A DNA stretch of 64,000 nucleotides from Actinomycetospora lutea (GTDB taxonomy: Bacteria > Actinomycetota > Actinomycetes > Mycobacteriales > Pseudonocardiaceae), in NCBI RefSeq assembly GCF_028737205.1, contig NZ_JAQZAL010000019.1, positions 62,001 through 126,000 on the forward strand. The letters run 5' to 3'. Under the pieces are notes generated by a model, which was not told the DNA's origin, made no database searches, and worked only from the letters and a program-made list of their open reading frames with translations. Within the stretch, counting starts at the first letter, position 1, and each line of letters opens with the position of its first letter. Position numbers and translations under genes: made by a program. This document shows, in pieces, positions 20,016 through 28,096 of the stretch.

Positions 20016-20546
20016 ATGGCAGCACCGGTCGCACCTTCCGGAGCAGCAGAACCCGGTCCGTCCGGGCGTCACGCGCGCCGCGACGACGATCACCCCCCGC
20101 CGGTGGCCCGGCGCTCGCCGCGCCGCTCGCGCGCCGTGCCGCTGCGGCGGGTGCCCTGGCCCGTCGCCGCCGACCCCGACGCGGTGACCGCCACCGTCAC
20201 CGCGGGGCCGGCGCTCCCGCCGCGGCACCGGGCGCCGTCGACCGCGACCACCGTCCTGCCCGGCTCGCCCGCGGCGCCGACCGCGCAGGCCGGTGTGCCC
20301 GGCCTCCGGCCGGCGCCACCACCGCCGGGTCCGCCCGGGTCCGTGCCGTCGGCCGGTGCGCCCGGGCTCGCCCCGCCGCCGACCGTCCCGCCGCCGATCG
20401 TCCCGCCGCCGATCGTCCCGCCGCCGATCGTCCCGCCGCCGCCAGTCCCGCCGGTGCGCCGGGCACCGATCCCCCGCGAGCGCGTGCCCGGCACACCGAT
20501 CGTCGACCGACGCCCCGTCTGGGGCCCGCCGCAGCCCGCGCGCTGA
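20016..20546 (+). CDS. Proline-rich repeat protein, unknown function
   Basis: A 176-codon frame with high GC in third positions, which supports real coding on this strand. The product is rich in Pro, Ala, Arg and Val, with basic patches near 25-45 and a run of VPPPI units near 125-145, then a basic tail. No domain is recognised and no signal peptide or membrane helix is evident. The start is weak: no ribosome binding site precedes ATG 20016. It could be a cell-wall or scaffold protein, or a false gene in a GC-rich spacer. A long minus-strand frame covers the same bases. Confidence 0.45.
   Translation: MAAPVAPSGAAEPGPSGRHARRDDDHPPPVARRSPRRSRAVPLRRVPWPVAADPDAVTATVTAGPALPPRHRAPSTATTVLPGSPAAPTAQAGVPGLRPAPPPPGPPGSVPSAGAPGLAPPPTVPPPIVPPPIVPPPIVPPPPVPPVRRAPIPRERVPGTPIVDRRPVWGPPQPAR
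20373..20450 (+). repeat. 15-base tandem repeat encoding VPPPI units
   Basis: Three to four in-frame copies of a 15-base unit (CCGCCGCCGATCGTC) with degenerate flanking copies give repeated Pro-Pro-Pro-Ile-Val. Unit length keeps the frame open. Confidence 0.8.
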
Positions 20547-20612
20547 CGGGCGGTGTTCTCCGCTGCGGCCCGGGCACCGCGTGATCGCGCGGCAGCTGGC
20601 AGAGTCGCGGCG

Positions 20613-21413
20613 GTGGGCACGTTCGACCCGTCCCGGGCGGTCACCCGGCTCGTGCCCGCGATGCACCGCGACGGGCCCTACCGCCCGCCCCAGGGGTCCG
20701 AGCTCGCCGCGCTCGACGCGCTGGCCGACGCGCTCGCCCGCGGGCACGGCGACGCCGCGGTCGAGGCCGGTGCCCGCCTGGGGCTCGCGACGACACGCGC
20801 CGACGGCCGTCTGCTGCTCGCGTCCGACCCGCGCGCCGAGCGGGCGTGGCTGGTGATCGTGCTGGGGTGTGCGCCGCACGCGGTGGTGCAGGTCCCGCAC
20901 CCCAACGCCGACCTCGCCACCGAGCACGTCGGGCTCGCCCTCGCCGAGCGCCGCCCGGGCGTGCTCTACCTACAGGCGGGTGCGCACCGCGTCGCCGCCG
21001 CGCCCCCGGAGGCCCGCGAGCGCGCCGACTGCCCCGCCGACGTGGCCGCCCGCGAGGACGCGCCGTTCTCCCGCGTCGCGGCGGCCCTCGTCGACCGGGG
21101 CCTGCCGCAGATCCAGCTCCACGGGTTCGCCGACCGCGCGGGCGTCGACGTCGTGCTCTCGCCGGGCGCGGCGGGGGAGGGCGCGCTGCTGGCGGCCGTG
21201 CGGGACCGGCTCGCCGACGCCGGTGAACGGGTGGGCGAGGGTGACGACGAGCGCTGGGGCGACCTGCTGGGCCGGCGCAACGTGCAGGGCCGGGCGGCGG
21301 CGCGTGCGGGGACGGCGTTCGTGCACCTCGAGCTGTCGCGCTCGCTGCGCCGGGACGCCGGCCGCCGCGAGGCCGTGGCGGCGGCGCTGGACAAGGCGCT
21401 GGAGGAGATCTAG
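20613..21413 (+). CDS. Conserved hypothetical protein, possible metal-dependent hydrolase
   Basis: About 266 residues. Conserved-looking blocks are VQVPHPNADLATEHVGLAL, GVLYLQAGAHRVA, FSRVAAALVDRGLPQIQLHG and GRRNVQGRAAARAGTAFVHL. The His, Asp and Glu residues in the first two blocks and the LHGF block remind me of N-formylglutamate amidohydrolase or poly-gamma-glutamate hydrolase folds, but this is weak and no function is assigned. GTG 20613 is a guess; a frame start at 20553 and an internal ATG are alternatives and none has a good ribosome site. The stop shares bases with the stop of the convergent monooxygenase gene. Confidence 0.6.
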   Translation: MGTFDPSRAVTRLVPAMHRDGPYRPPQGSELAALDALADALARGHGDAAVEAGARLGLATTRADGRLLLASDPRAERAWLVIVLGCAPHAVVQVPHPNADLATEHVGLALAERRPGVLYLQAGAHRVAAAPPEARERADCPADVAAREDAPFSRVAAALVDRGLPQIQLHGFADRAGVDVVLSPGAAGEGALLAAVRDRLADAGERVGEGDDERWGDLLGRRNVQGRAAARAGTAFVHLELSRSLRRDAGRREAVAAALDKALEEI

Positions 21414-22129
21414 GGGTACAGCGCCCGTACCTGCTCCGGCTCCGGTCCGCCCGGCTCGAGCAGCACCACGGCGTCGTCGAACCCCGCCTCGGCGTAGCGC
21501 TGCAGCGCGGCGCGCGTCTCCCCGGGGTCGGTGACCGGGACGGCGCACACGACCGCCCGTCCGCCGCCGGCGGCGCGGAAGCGGCCGTGGGCCTCGACGA
21601 TCTCGTCCGGCGTGCGCCGGTGGCCCGACGCGAGCCAGCCGTCGAACTCCCGGGCGGCGCGCTCGACGCTGGCGCCCCAGGAGCCGAGCAGGAGCGGCGG
21701 GACCGGGCCGCTCCCGGCGAGCAGCGCGCGCAGTCGCGGGACCTGCTCGCGGAACGTGCGGAAGCGCGCGGTGTGGTCGCGGTCGAGGAGCGCGAAGTCG
21801 GCCTCGGTCGAACACGGGCTGACGCCGAGGGTCAGGCGGTCGCCGGCGACGGAGGCGAGGGAGAGGACCCGGTGGGCGAGCTCGGCGGGGTGGTGCAGCG
21901 GCACCTGCACGGTGGCGGTGCCCAGCTCGACCTCGTCGGTCACCGCGGCCGCGGTCGCCAGCGCCACGAACGGATCCGGCACCAGCGAGCCGCGACCGAT
22001 GACCTCCGGGGACCACAGGCTCTCGAAGCCCGCGCCAACGAGCCGCCGCGCCCACCCGGCCACCGCGTACGGCGGCCCCGGGGAGAGGTGCACGAGCGTC
22101 GCCCCGAGGCGCACGACGTCCTCCTCCAT
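21410..22129 (-). CDS. Luciferase-like monooxygenase (LLM) family protein
   Basis: A 239-residue protein of the bacterial luciferase TIM-barrel superfamily: GAGFESLWSPEVIGRGSLVPD, then VTDEVELGTATVQVPLHHPAELAHRV and LSLASVAGDRLTLGVSPC are the standard strand-helix blocks. Members use F420 or FMN to oxidise or reduce small substrates. It is about 50-100 residues shorter than most, with the insertion and last helices missing, but the barrel seems complete. It converges with the hypothetical gene at 20613 and reads away from the methyltransferase terminator. Two overlapping inverted repeats lie just upstream. Confidence 0.75.
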   Translation of the reverse strand: MEEDVVRLGATLVHLSPGPPYAVAGWARRLVGAGFESLWSPEVIGRGSLVPDPFVALATAAAVTDEVELGTATVQVPLHHPAELAHRVLSLASVAGDRLTLGVSPCSTEADFALLDRDHTARFRTFREQVPRLRALLAGSGPVPPLLLGSWGASVERAAREFDGWLASGHRRTPDEIVEAHGRFRAAGGGRAVVCAVPVTDPGETRAALQRYAEAGFDDAVVLLEPGGPEPEQVRALYP

Positions 22130-22143
22130 CGGCGTGTCGCGCA

Positions 22144-22177
22144 GCCAGGATGTGGCGATCCTGGCGTCAGACGCCAG
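22144..22177. promoter_or_regulatory. Two overlapping inverted repeats upstream of the LLM gene
   Basis: GCCAGGAT (22144-22151), six bases, ATCCTGGC (22158-22165) is a perfect 8-base inverted repeat. Its right arm overlaps a second one, CTGGCGT (22161-22167), three bases, ACGCCAG (22171-22177). They lie 15-48 bases upstream of the monooxygenase start, where an operator would be. The two hairpins cannot form together on RNA, so a switch is also possible. Confidence 0.45.
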
Positions 22178-22203
22178 GGATGCCGCATCGCTCGAACGAA
22201 CGC

Positions 22204-22240
22204 ACGGGGCCGGCCGGGAGGGATTCCCGACCGGCCCCGT
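22204..22240 (-). terminator. Strong hairpin after the betaine-pathway methyltransferase
   Basis: ACGGGGCCGG and CGGGA on one side pair with TCCCG and CCGGCCCCGT on the other around a five-base loop, with one mismatch. It lies 15 bases past the stop of the minus-strand methyltransferase gene. There is no U-tract, as is usual in high-GC actinobacteria. Confidence 0.8.
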
Positions 22241-22255
22241 GGCGTGCGAGGAGCG

Positions 22256-23953
22256 TCAGCGCTTGATGCGGAAGATGCCCCAGGCGAGCTGGCCGCTCTT
22301 TCCGCCGTTCACCCAGTTCTTCAGGCCCGTCTTCATGTTCGAGACGTACTCGTCGGAGATCGCACCCTTGAACTTCGGCTCCGCGGCCTCGAGCTCGGAC
22401 AGCACGCGCCCGTAGTGGGTCGTGAGCTGCTCGGTGTGGTCCTCGAACTCGACCGACGAGTAGCCGCGCTTCGTGAACTCCTGGCGGTAGAAGCCCGGCG
22501 ACCCGAGGGTGTCGAGGTGCAGGCGCGCGAGGATCGGCGTCAGCGCCGCGGTGTCGGCACCGTCGGCGGCCATCGGGTCGGTGAACACGACCTGGCCGCC
22601 GGGCACGAGCACCCGGTCGATCTCCTCGACGACCTGGCCGCGCTCGCCGGAGTGGAGGAACGCGTCCTGCGACCACACGAGGTCGTAGAAGTTGTCCTGC
22701 ACCGGCATGCTCTCGAACGACCCGTCGACGACGTCGACGAGGTGGTCGAGGCCCTGAGCCCGGTTCTTCTCGCGGTTGCGCTCGTTCTCGACCTCGGAGA
22801 GGTTCAGGCAGGTCACGCGGCAGCCGTACTTCTTGGCCAGCCAGCGGGCCGACCCGCCGTAGCCCGCACCCATGTCGAGCACGCGCGTCTCCGCGGTGAT
22901 GCCCATGCCCTCGGCCATGCGCTCGACGGTGCGCTGCGAGGCCGGCGCGATCGCCTCGTCGGGGCTGTCGTACAGCCCGACGTGGATGTCCTCGCCGCCC
23001 CAGACCTCGTGGTAGAAGGTGTCGGCGTCGGTCGAGTTGTAGTAGTCGCGCGCGGTGTGGACCGCGGTCGAGTAGCTCTCGGTCAATTCGTCATCCGGTC
23101 GGTAGGTCTTCTCCGCGACGTGGATCCAGAAGTCCGGGCTCTCGGTCCCGTAGGTCTCCTGGAAGTCGCCGTACGAGTCGATCTTCTGGAACCCGACCTC
23201 GCGCATGAGCCGGCGCACGTAGTCCTTGCGCAGCGGGAACATGTTGAGGTGGTACACGGAACCGTCGTCGTGGAACGTGTACCGGAAACGGGCGAGCCCG
23301 TCGTCGACGTACTCGGGCTCCGCGGTGACGGTGTCGCCGCAGTAGAAGTACTTGTGCTTCGACGAGAACCCGTTGTCGAGGATCTCGTCGTAGTTGCGCT
23401 GATCGAGGATCAGCACGCCGTCGTGCTTCAGCATCGCGTAGAACTCGGCGAGGGCCTTGCGGCGGTCACGCTCGTTGAACAGGTGCGTGAACGAATTGCC
23501 GAGGCAGATGATCGCGTCGTACTCACCGTGGACGTCGCGGTTGAGCCAGCGCCAGTCGGCCTGGACCACGCGCAGCACGTGCCCGTGCTGGCGGCCGTTC
23601 TCGAAGGCCTTGGCGAGCATCTCCGCGCTGCCGTCGGCGGAGACCGTCTCGAAACCGGCCTTGAGGAGCTGGACGGAGTTGAACCCGGTACCGGTGGCGA
23701 CGTCGAGCACCTTCTCGACCCCACGGGCGCTCAGCTGGTCGATGAAGAACGAACCCTCGCTGGCGGCGCGTCCCTCCCAGCCGATGTAGTCGTCCCACTT
23801 GTCCACGAACCCCTTGACGTACTCCTCCTGGTAGTGGTTCGTGTCGCGGACCTCGTTGGGGTTCTCGCCGAACTCCTGATGAACATCGGCCTCGGTGTAC
23901 GTGTCGTCGAGGCCAGCCGCGGTGTCGGGGCTCCGGTCTGCGGCTGCGGTCAT
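22256..23953 (-). CDS. Fused glycine/sarcosine and sarcosine/dimethylglycine N-methyltransferase (glycine betaine synthesis)
   Basis: A 565-residue protein with two SAM-dependent methyltransferase domains. The first half (about 1-270) carries motif I VLDVATGTGFNS (82-93) and matches glycine sarcosine N-methyltransferase. The second half (about 285-565) has VLDMGAGYGGSARWLAKKYG (near 357) and matches sarcosine dimethylglycine N-methyltransferase. Together they should methylate glycine three times to betaine, an osmoprotectant. A fused enzyme of this type is known from the halophile Actinopolyspora halophila. ATG 23953 follows GGAGG by five bases. A -10-like TAGCGT lies at 23991-23996 and a strong terminator follows the gene, so it is monocistronic. 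Confidence 0.9.
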   Translation of the reverse strand: MTAAADRSPDTAAGLDDTYTEADVHQEFGENPNEVRDTNHYQEEYVKGFVDKWDDYIGWEGRAASEGSFFIDQLSARGVEKVLDVATGTGFNSVQLLKAGFETVSADGSAEMLAKAFENGRQHGHVLRVVQADWRWLNRDVHGEYDAIICLGNSFTHLFNERDRRKALAEFYAMLKHDGVLILDQRNYDEILDNGFSSKHKYFYCGDTVTAEPEYVDDGLARFRYTFHDDGSVYHLNMFPLRKDYVRRLMREVGFQKIDSYGDFQETYGTESPDFWIHVAEKTYRPDDELTESYSTAVHTARDYYNSTDADTFYHEVWGGEDIHVGLYDSPDEAIAPASQRTVERMAEGMGITAETRVLDMGAGYGGSARWLAKKYGCRVTCLNLSEVENERNREKNRAQGLDHLVDVVDGSFESMPVQDNFYDLVWSQDAFLHSGERGQVVEEIDRVLVPGGQVVFTDPMAADGADTAALTPILARLHLDTLGSPGFYRQEFTKRGYSSVEFEDHTEQLTTHYGRVLSELEAAEPKFKGAISDEYVSNMKTGLKNWVNGGKSGQLAWGIFRIKR

Positions 23954-23990
23954 GTGTCCTCCGGACGTCGTGGACGCTTCCGGGGAGTCG

Positions 23991-23996
23991 ACGCTA
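23991..23996 (-). promoter_or_regulatory. Candidate -10 element of the betaine methyltransferase gene
   Basis: TAGCGT on the minus strand, 38 bases upstream of the ATG, in the 262-base spacer (23954-24215) between this gene and the lipoprotein gene stop. The same hexamer occurs before several other genes in the window. No convincing -35 was found. Confidence 0.4.
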
Positions 23997-24215
23997 GGCA
24001 GCCGTGGGCCGTCCCGGAACCCGCCCTGAGTTCGTACGGTCGACAGAATCGATACAGTGCGGCCCCCGCTGCCTCGGCCGATCAACGCCATCGGCGCTGC
24101 TCCGACCGGGTGTGCGCGCACGGGGACCTCCGTGACCACATCGTGCTGTGATGGCAGCCACGTTTCTCCGGGAATGCGCAACCGCGGCGTCCGGCGACAC
24201 CGTGTCACCGTCCGG

Positions 24216-25442
24216 CTACCCGGTCGGCTCGACGATCACCGTCCGGTTCGCGCTCGCCGGACCCGGCAGCTGGCGCCCGTCCGGGCCGACGTCGTCCACG
24301 TAGCCGGGGAACTGGCTGCCCACCCCGCGGGTGCTGATCCGGTCGGCGGGCGCCCCGAGCTCGACCAGCAGCGCCTTCACCGCGTCGGCCCGGCGGGTGG
24401 ACAGATCGACCTGGCCCTGGGGCGTGCCCGCCCGCGCACTCGTGCCGGTGAGGGCGAGACGCCGCGTCGGCGATTCCTGCAGGAACTGCGCGAACGGCAG
24501 CAGGACGCCGCGCGCCGCATTCCGGTCGCGGAACTCCGCGGTGTCGGGCCGGAACCCCACGGAATTGTCGTCGGGCAGCGCGGTGGTCCGGCCCGGCGTG
24601 ATCGTCGGCGGCGGCGGGACGTCGACGAGGCTCACCGACGGGACGTCGCTCGGGGCGTCGCCGCCCCGCGGCTCGTCGACCACCGCGATGCAGGAGGCGC
24701 CGCCGGCCTCGGCGATCGCGGTCCAGAGCCCCACGAGCGACGAGCGCTGGGCGGGGCTCAGCGCGGCCTGGGGCTCCGCGACGTCACCGAGGCCCGCGAG
24801 CACGACGGTGACGCCCTGCAGCCCCGGCAGCGCGTTGTTCGCCCGCAGCGCCTCGACGGTCTCGGCGGGCGGGGCGTCGAGGAGGCCGCGCTGGCGGAAG
24901 TCCACCGGGGCGACGGTGGAGAGCCCGGAGTCGACGAGCACGACGGTGCCGGGGCGGTTGCCCTGCCCCCCTGTTCCGGCGGACCGTCCCGCGAGGTCGA
25001 GCGCGGACAGCACGTCGGCCTCGGGAGCCTGCGCGCGGACCCCGGTCAGGGCCTCGCCGAAGCCGCTGAGGAACTGGTTGCGGTCGTCCTCGGCGGCGAT
25101 GCCGTTGCCGGCGTCGCTGGAGTAGGTGTCGCTGCCCGCCGAGGTGGGCCGCCCGTCGAGGTTGATCAGCGTGATGCGGGGCCGGACGTCCTGGTCGACC
25201 GCGCGCGTCAGCACCGACACGGTGGCGTCCTGCACGGCCTGCGGCAGGCCGGGCTCGGGGGAGTTCGCGCGGCCCGACACCGCGAACGCCATCGGGCCGA
25301 CGGGCACCGGGCACGACAGGGCGCCGCCACCCCCGCCCGAGAACCCGCCGCCGCCCTCGTCACCGCTCGAACAGCCCGCGAGCAGCGCCCCTCCGCACGA
25401 CAGGGCGAACACCAAGGGCAGGACGGCCCGCCGGTGGATCAA
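24216..25442 (-). CDS. OmpA-domain lipoprotein
   Basis: A 408-residue lipoprotein. Residues 1-24 are a signal with lipobox LLAGC (Cys24), then a Ser/Gly linker. The central region (45-280) looks like a von-Willebrand-like or TIM-like domain of unknown role (ITLINLDGRP, VVLVDSGLSTVAP, VVLAGLGDVAEP). The C-terminus (about 300-408) is an OmpA/MotB peptidoglycan-binding fold: VGFRPDTAEFRDR, then RRLALTGTSA, DLSTRRADAVKALLVELG and NRTVIVEPTG. It is probably anchored in the membrane and clamps peptidoglycan. The start is taken as TTG 25442, which overlaps the upstream stop (TTGA) and has GGAG at good spacing. It is the last gene of a four-gene operon. Confidence 0.8.
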   Translation of the reverse strand: MIHRRAVLPLVFALSCGGALLAGCSSGDEGGGGFSGGGGGALSCPVPVGPMAFAVSGRANSPEPGLPQAVQDATVSVLTRAVDQDVRPRITLINLDGRPTSAGSDTYSSDAGNGIAAEDDRNQFLSGFGEALTGVRAQAPEADVLSALDLAGRSAGTGGQGNRPGTVVLVDSGLSTVAPVDFRQRGLLDAPPAETVEALRANNALPGLQGVTVVLAGLGDVAEPQAALSPAQRSSLVGLWTAIAEAGGASCIAVVDEPRGGDAPSDVPSVSLVDVPPPPTITPGRTTALPDDNSVGFRPDTAEFRDRNAARGVLLPFAQFLQESPTRRLALTGTSARAGTPQGQVDLSTRRADAVKALLVELGAPADRISTRGVGSQFPGYVDDVGPDGRQLPGPASANRTVIVEPTG

Positions 25443-26407
25443 CGAGGGTCTCCGTTCGGGGTGGGTTCGGCGGTCGTGAACGCGGGGACGTCGGCGCGCA
25501 TCCCGGGCGGCGCCTCCTCGCCGGGCACCACCTCGCTCGCCGGGGTGAACAGCGGGAAGGGCGAGGAGCCGGTGAGGCCGTCGGTGACCGACGGGTCGGC
25601 CTTCTTCGACGCCATGAGGGTGCGCGCGTAGTTCTGCAGCTCGAGCATCTCGGCGGTCACCTGCTGGCGGGCCGCGCGCCAGCGCTGGTCCTCGCGGGCG
25701 CGCTCGTTCTCCTGCTGGCGCAGGGCCTCGCGGGCGCGCTCGAGCTCGGCGCGGCTGGCCCGCTCGCGCTCGGTGGCCTCGCGCATCCGGCGCTCGGCGC
25801 GGCGCAGGGCGCTCGCGACGGGGTTGAACGACACGAACGTCGCGATCATCGCCGCCATCCCGCTCGCGAGGAACAGCGCGCCGAACAGCAGGGCGGGCAG
25901 CAGGGCGGTGAGCTCCACGTCCCCGAGCCCGCCCGACGAGCCGCCGAGGCCGCCGCCGGAGCCGCCGGACCCGAACCCGCCGCCCCCGGAGCCGCCGGAG
26001 CCGAACCCGCCGCCCCCGGAGCCGCCGGAGCCGAAGCCGCCCGACGAGCTGCTGCTGGGCGTCATGAGCCGCGTGTAGAACGCCGCGGCGCCGAGCGCGA
26101 GCCAGGTGACCGCGGCGAGCACGGTGAGGACGAGCGATGCGCGCGGGTCGCCGCAGCGGCGCCGCGCGAGCCCCTGCCCGACGAGGTGGGCGAGGCCGAC
26201 CGCGGCCGCCGCGAACCCCACGGTGCCGACGGCGATGAGCAGCGGCGAGCCGCGGAAGACCCGGGCCAGCACGACGTAGAAGGCCGCGATGTCGCCGCCG
26301 ATCGCCAGCAGCACGATCACGAGCGCGAGGTGGTCCTCGCGCGATCGGTTGATCATGAGCGTGGCGTCCCGGTAGGTGCGGGGGCGCACGCCGCCGTCGC
26401 GGCTCAT
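25439..26407 (-). CDS. Membrane protein with Gly/Ser-rich loop and cytoplasmic coiled coil
   Basis: A 322-residue protein with four predicted membrane helices (about 27-50, 58-78, 90-112 and 165-190). Between helices 3 and 4 is an extracytoplasmic loop made of three GGFGSGGSGG units. Helix 4 is followed by a long charged coiled coil (about 205-260, AERRMREATERERASRAELE) and a Pro/Ser tail. No known family is recognised. It overlaps both neighbours by four bases (ATGA before, TTGA after), so it is made with the helical protein and the OmpA lipoprotein. A role as the membrane base of an envelope complex is inferred. Confidence 0.7.
   Translation of the reverse strand: MSRDGGVRPRTYRDATLMINRSREDHLALVIVLLAIGGDIAAFYVVLARVFRGSPLLIAVGTVGFAAAAVGLAHLVGQGLARRRCGDPRASLVLTVLAAVTWLALGAAAFYTRLMTPSSSSSGGFGSGGSGGGGFGSGGSGGGGFGSGGSGGGLGGSSGGLGDVELTALLPALLFGALFLASGMAAMIATFVSFNPVASALRRAERRMREATERERASRAELERAREALRQQENERAREDQRWRAARQQVTAEMLELQNYARTLMASKKADPSVTDGLTGSSPFPLFTPASEVVPGEEAPPGMRADVPAFTTAEPTPNGDPR
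25945..26043 (-). repeat. 30-base tandem repeat encoding GGFGSGGSGG units
   Basis: Three near-identical 30-base units encode the Gly/Ser loop of the membrane protein. Flexible linkers of this kind join moving domains; copy number probably varies. Confidence 0.8.
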
Positions 26408-27009
26408 CGGCGGTCCTCCCGGGGGAGCGGGCCGGTCGGCGGGTCGGCCGGGGGCACGGTGGATGGCGCGGCGGATGGCGCGGTGGGTGGGGCGGCAGGA
26501 GGTGCGGCGGGCGACCCGTCGTCGACCGGCTCGCCGAGACGCTCCCGGGCCTCGGCATAGTCCCGGCGGGCGATCTCGAGGGCGCGGCGGTCGCGCTCGT
26601 GGGCGGCCTCGGCCTCGGCGAGCTGCTGGCGCGCGCCGCCGACGAGGCGGTCGATGACGGCGTGGTGGTCGGCGTGCTGGGAGTCGACGCGGGCGAGCCA
26701 GCCCGACGCGATCGAGGCGATGAGCGGGTCGAGCGCCCGCCCGCTGCCCTCGTCGACGCCGTCGAGCATGCCCTCCACCAGCGACCGGACCCGCCCGCGC
26801 GCCGCGGAGACGTCCGGCGTCGGCTGGTTCGGATAGGGCATGGGGCCGACGCGGTCGGCGGCGTAGACCTGTGCGAACCGGTGCTCCTCGGGCGTCGCCG
26901 CCCCGCCGGGGATCGCCGTGATGCTGGACAGACGGCCCCCCGAGGTGCCGGTCGGCGTCGGCGGCCGGGCGCCCTCGGGGCGGCGCCGGGGCCAGAACCT
27001 GCGGGCCAT
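26404..27009 (-). CDS. Helical protein of unknown function with coiled coil
   Basis: A 201-residue protein. Residues 1-30 are basic and Pro rich, residues 60-110 form a predicted helix (ARGRVRSLVEGMLDGVDEGS), residues 115-160 a charged coiled coil (HHAVIDRLVGGARQQLAEAE and on to AEARERLGEP), and the tail is an Ala/Pro run. No signal peptide, so cytoplasmic. No family recognised. ATG 27009 has AGGAG five bases upstream. It is the second gene of the operon 27818-24216. Confidence 0.65.
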   Translation of the reverse strand: MARRFWPRRRPEGARPPTPTGTSGGRLSSITAIPGGAATPEEHRFAQVYAADRVGPMPYPNQPTPDVSAARGRVRSLVEGMLDGVDEGSGRALDPLIASIASGWLARVDSQHADHHAVIDRLVGGARQQLAEAEAAHERDRRALEIARRDYAEARERLGEPVDDGSPAAPPAAPPTAPSAAPSTVPPADPPTGPLPREDRR

Positions 27010-27011
27010 GG

Positions 27012-27818
27012 CTACTCCTGTCCGGGCGGGGGGCCGGCGACGGTGGACCGGGGTGTCGGCATGCCTGTCGGTGGCGAGACGGGTCCCGTTTCCGGCGTCC
27101 CCGGGTCGGCGTCCTCGGCCGCGGCGACCCAGCCGGGCACGACCGGGTGCTGGGCCACGAGCGCCGGGCCGATCCGGTCGCCCGCGGGGTGGTGGCGCAC
27201 GAGGTGGCGCTCGTAGGCGCTGACGCGGCGCATGACCTGCGCGTGCAGCCGGCGGATGCGGGTGGCCCCGACGAGCTCGCAGGAGCGGATCGTGCTGCCC
27301 AGCCGGGCGTACTCCGTGCGCATCTGCGTGAGCTGGGCGTGCAGGCGCGCCGCCTCGTCGACCAGGGGGCGCCGCCGTGCCTCGTGCTCGCGGGCGCGGC
27401 GTGCGGCGACGACGTCGGCGGCCGTGTGGGTCTCGCCGCCGCGGCGCACGGCGAGCGCCTCGGCGTCGAGCAGCACGGGGATCGCGTCGAGGCCGGCCCG
27501 CGCCCGGGCGAGCGCGTCCTCGGTGGCGGGCAGGCGCACGGCGATGGTCGCGCGGGTCTCGTGCAGCGGGGCGACCTCGAGGTCGAGGCGCAGCCGCTCG
27601 CGGTGGACGCGGGCGAGGAAGTCCTGGTGGAGTTCCTCGAGCGCCGGCGTCCCCGCCGGCCGCCCGGGCTCGAGGCTGGGCAGCCCGGCGCGACCGTCGG
27701 CGCGCGCCTGCCACCAGTCGCCCCAGCGCGCCAGCAGGCCGTACGGGGGCAGGGGCGCCGCGGTCGCTCCGCGCGAGGGTCCCGCCGAGCGGCGGGGTCC
27801 CGGCGTCTCCGAGGTCAT
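27012..27818 (-). CDS. Helical cytoplasmic protein of unknown function, first gene of the OmpA-lipoprotein operon
   Basis: A 268-residue hydrophilic, mostly helical protein (about 60-215), rich in Arg, Glu and Ala: HQDFLARVHRERLRLDLEVA, LVDEAARLHAQLTQMRTEYA. The N-terminus and the tail are Pro rich. I see no known domain. ATG 27818 has no close ribosome site; upstream in-frame codons exist. A -10-like TAGACT (27906-27901) is a possible promoter. The next gene starts three bases after the stop. With its partners it may form a membrane-tethered scaffold. Confidence 0.6.
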   Translation of the reverse strand: MTSETPGPRRSAGPSRGATAAPLPPYGLLARWGDWWQARADGRAGLPSLEPGRPAGTPALEELHQDFLARVHRERLRLDLEVAPLHETRATIAVRLPATEDALARARAGLDAIPVLLDAEALAVRRGGETHTAADVVAARRAREHEARRRPLVDEAARLHAQLTQMRTEYARLGSTIRSCELVGATRIRRLHAQVMRRVSAYERHLVRHHPAGDRIGPALVAQHPVVPGWVAAAEDADPGTPETGPVSPPTGMPTPRSTVAGPPPGQE

Positions 27819-27849
27819 GGGGTGGGCCGTTCCACCTGGCGGGTTCCTC

Positions 27850-27879
27850 CTGCATCGCCCCGTGCTGCATCGCCCGGTG
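27850..27879. repeat. 15-base direct repeat in a divergent spacer
   Basis: CTGCATCGCCCCGTG (27850-27864) is followed directly by CTGCATCGCCCGGTG (27865-27879), 14 of 15 identical. It lies between the -10-like element and the start of the helical protein gene, in the 5-prime leader, so it could bind a regulator. Confidence 0.6.
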
Positions 27880-28096
27880 GGGTGACGGGCGCCGCCGACG
27901 AGTCTAGGCCGAGACCCCCCGAGCGCCGGTCGCGGCGATCGGCACCCGGACCGGAACCGGGCGCCGTGGAGCACCGCGCGGCCGTCGCGGCGATCACGGC
28001 GGGAACCGGGCCGGGGCCCGCGACGACCAGCACGACGTGGTCAGCCGAACAGCCCCCACCGAGGCCTTCCCCGCGGCGCGGGAGGACGATCGGGCC

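Noticed and set aside
18600-20546. Long plus-strand frame upstream of the proline-rich protein
   Set aside because: Bases up to about 19808 lie over the aminotransferase on the other strand; only the part from 20016 has independent support.
25945-26043. Regular repeats that at first look like a short CRISPR-type array
   Set aside because: The units are contiguous 30-base in-frame repeats without unique spacers and encode a Gly/Ser loop. The same reasoning applies to the repeats at 7266, 20373, 45227 and 62427.
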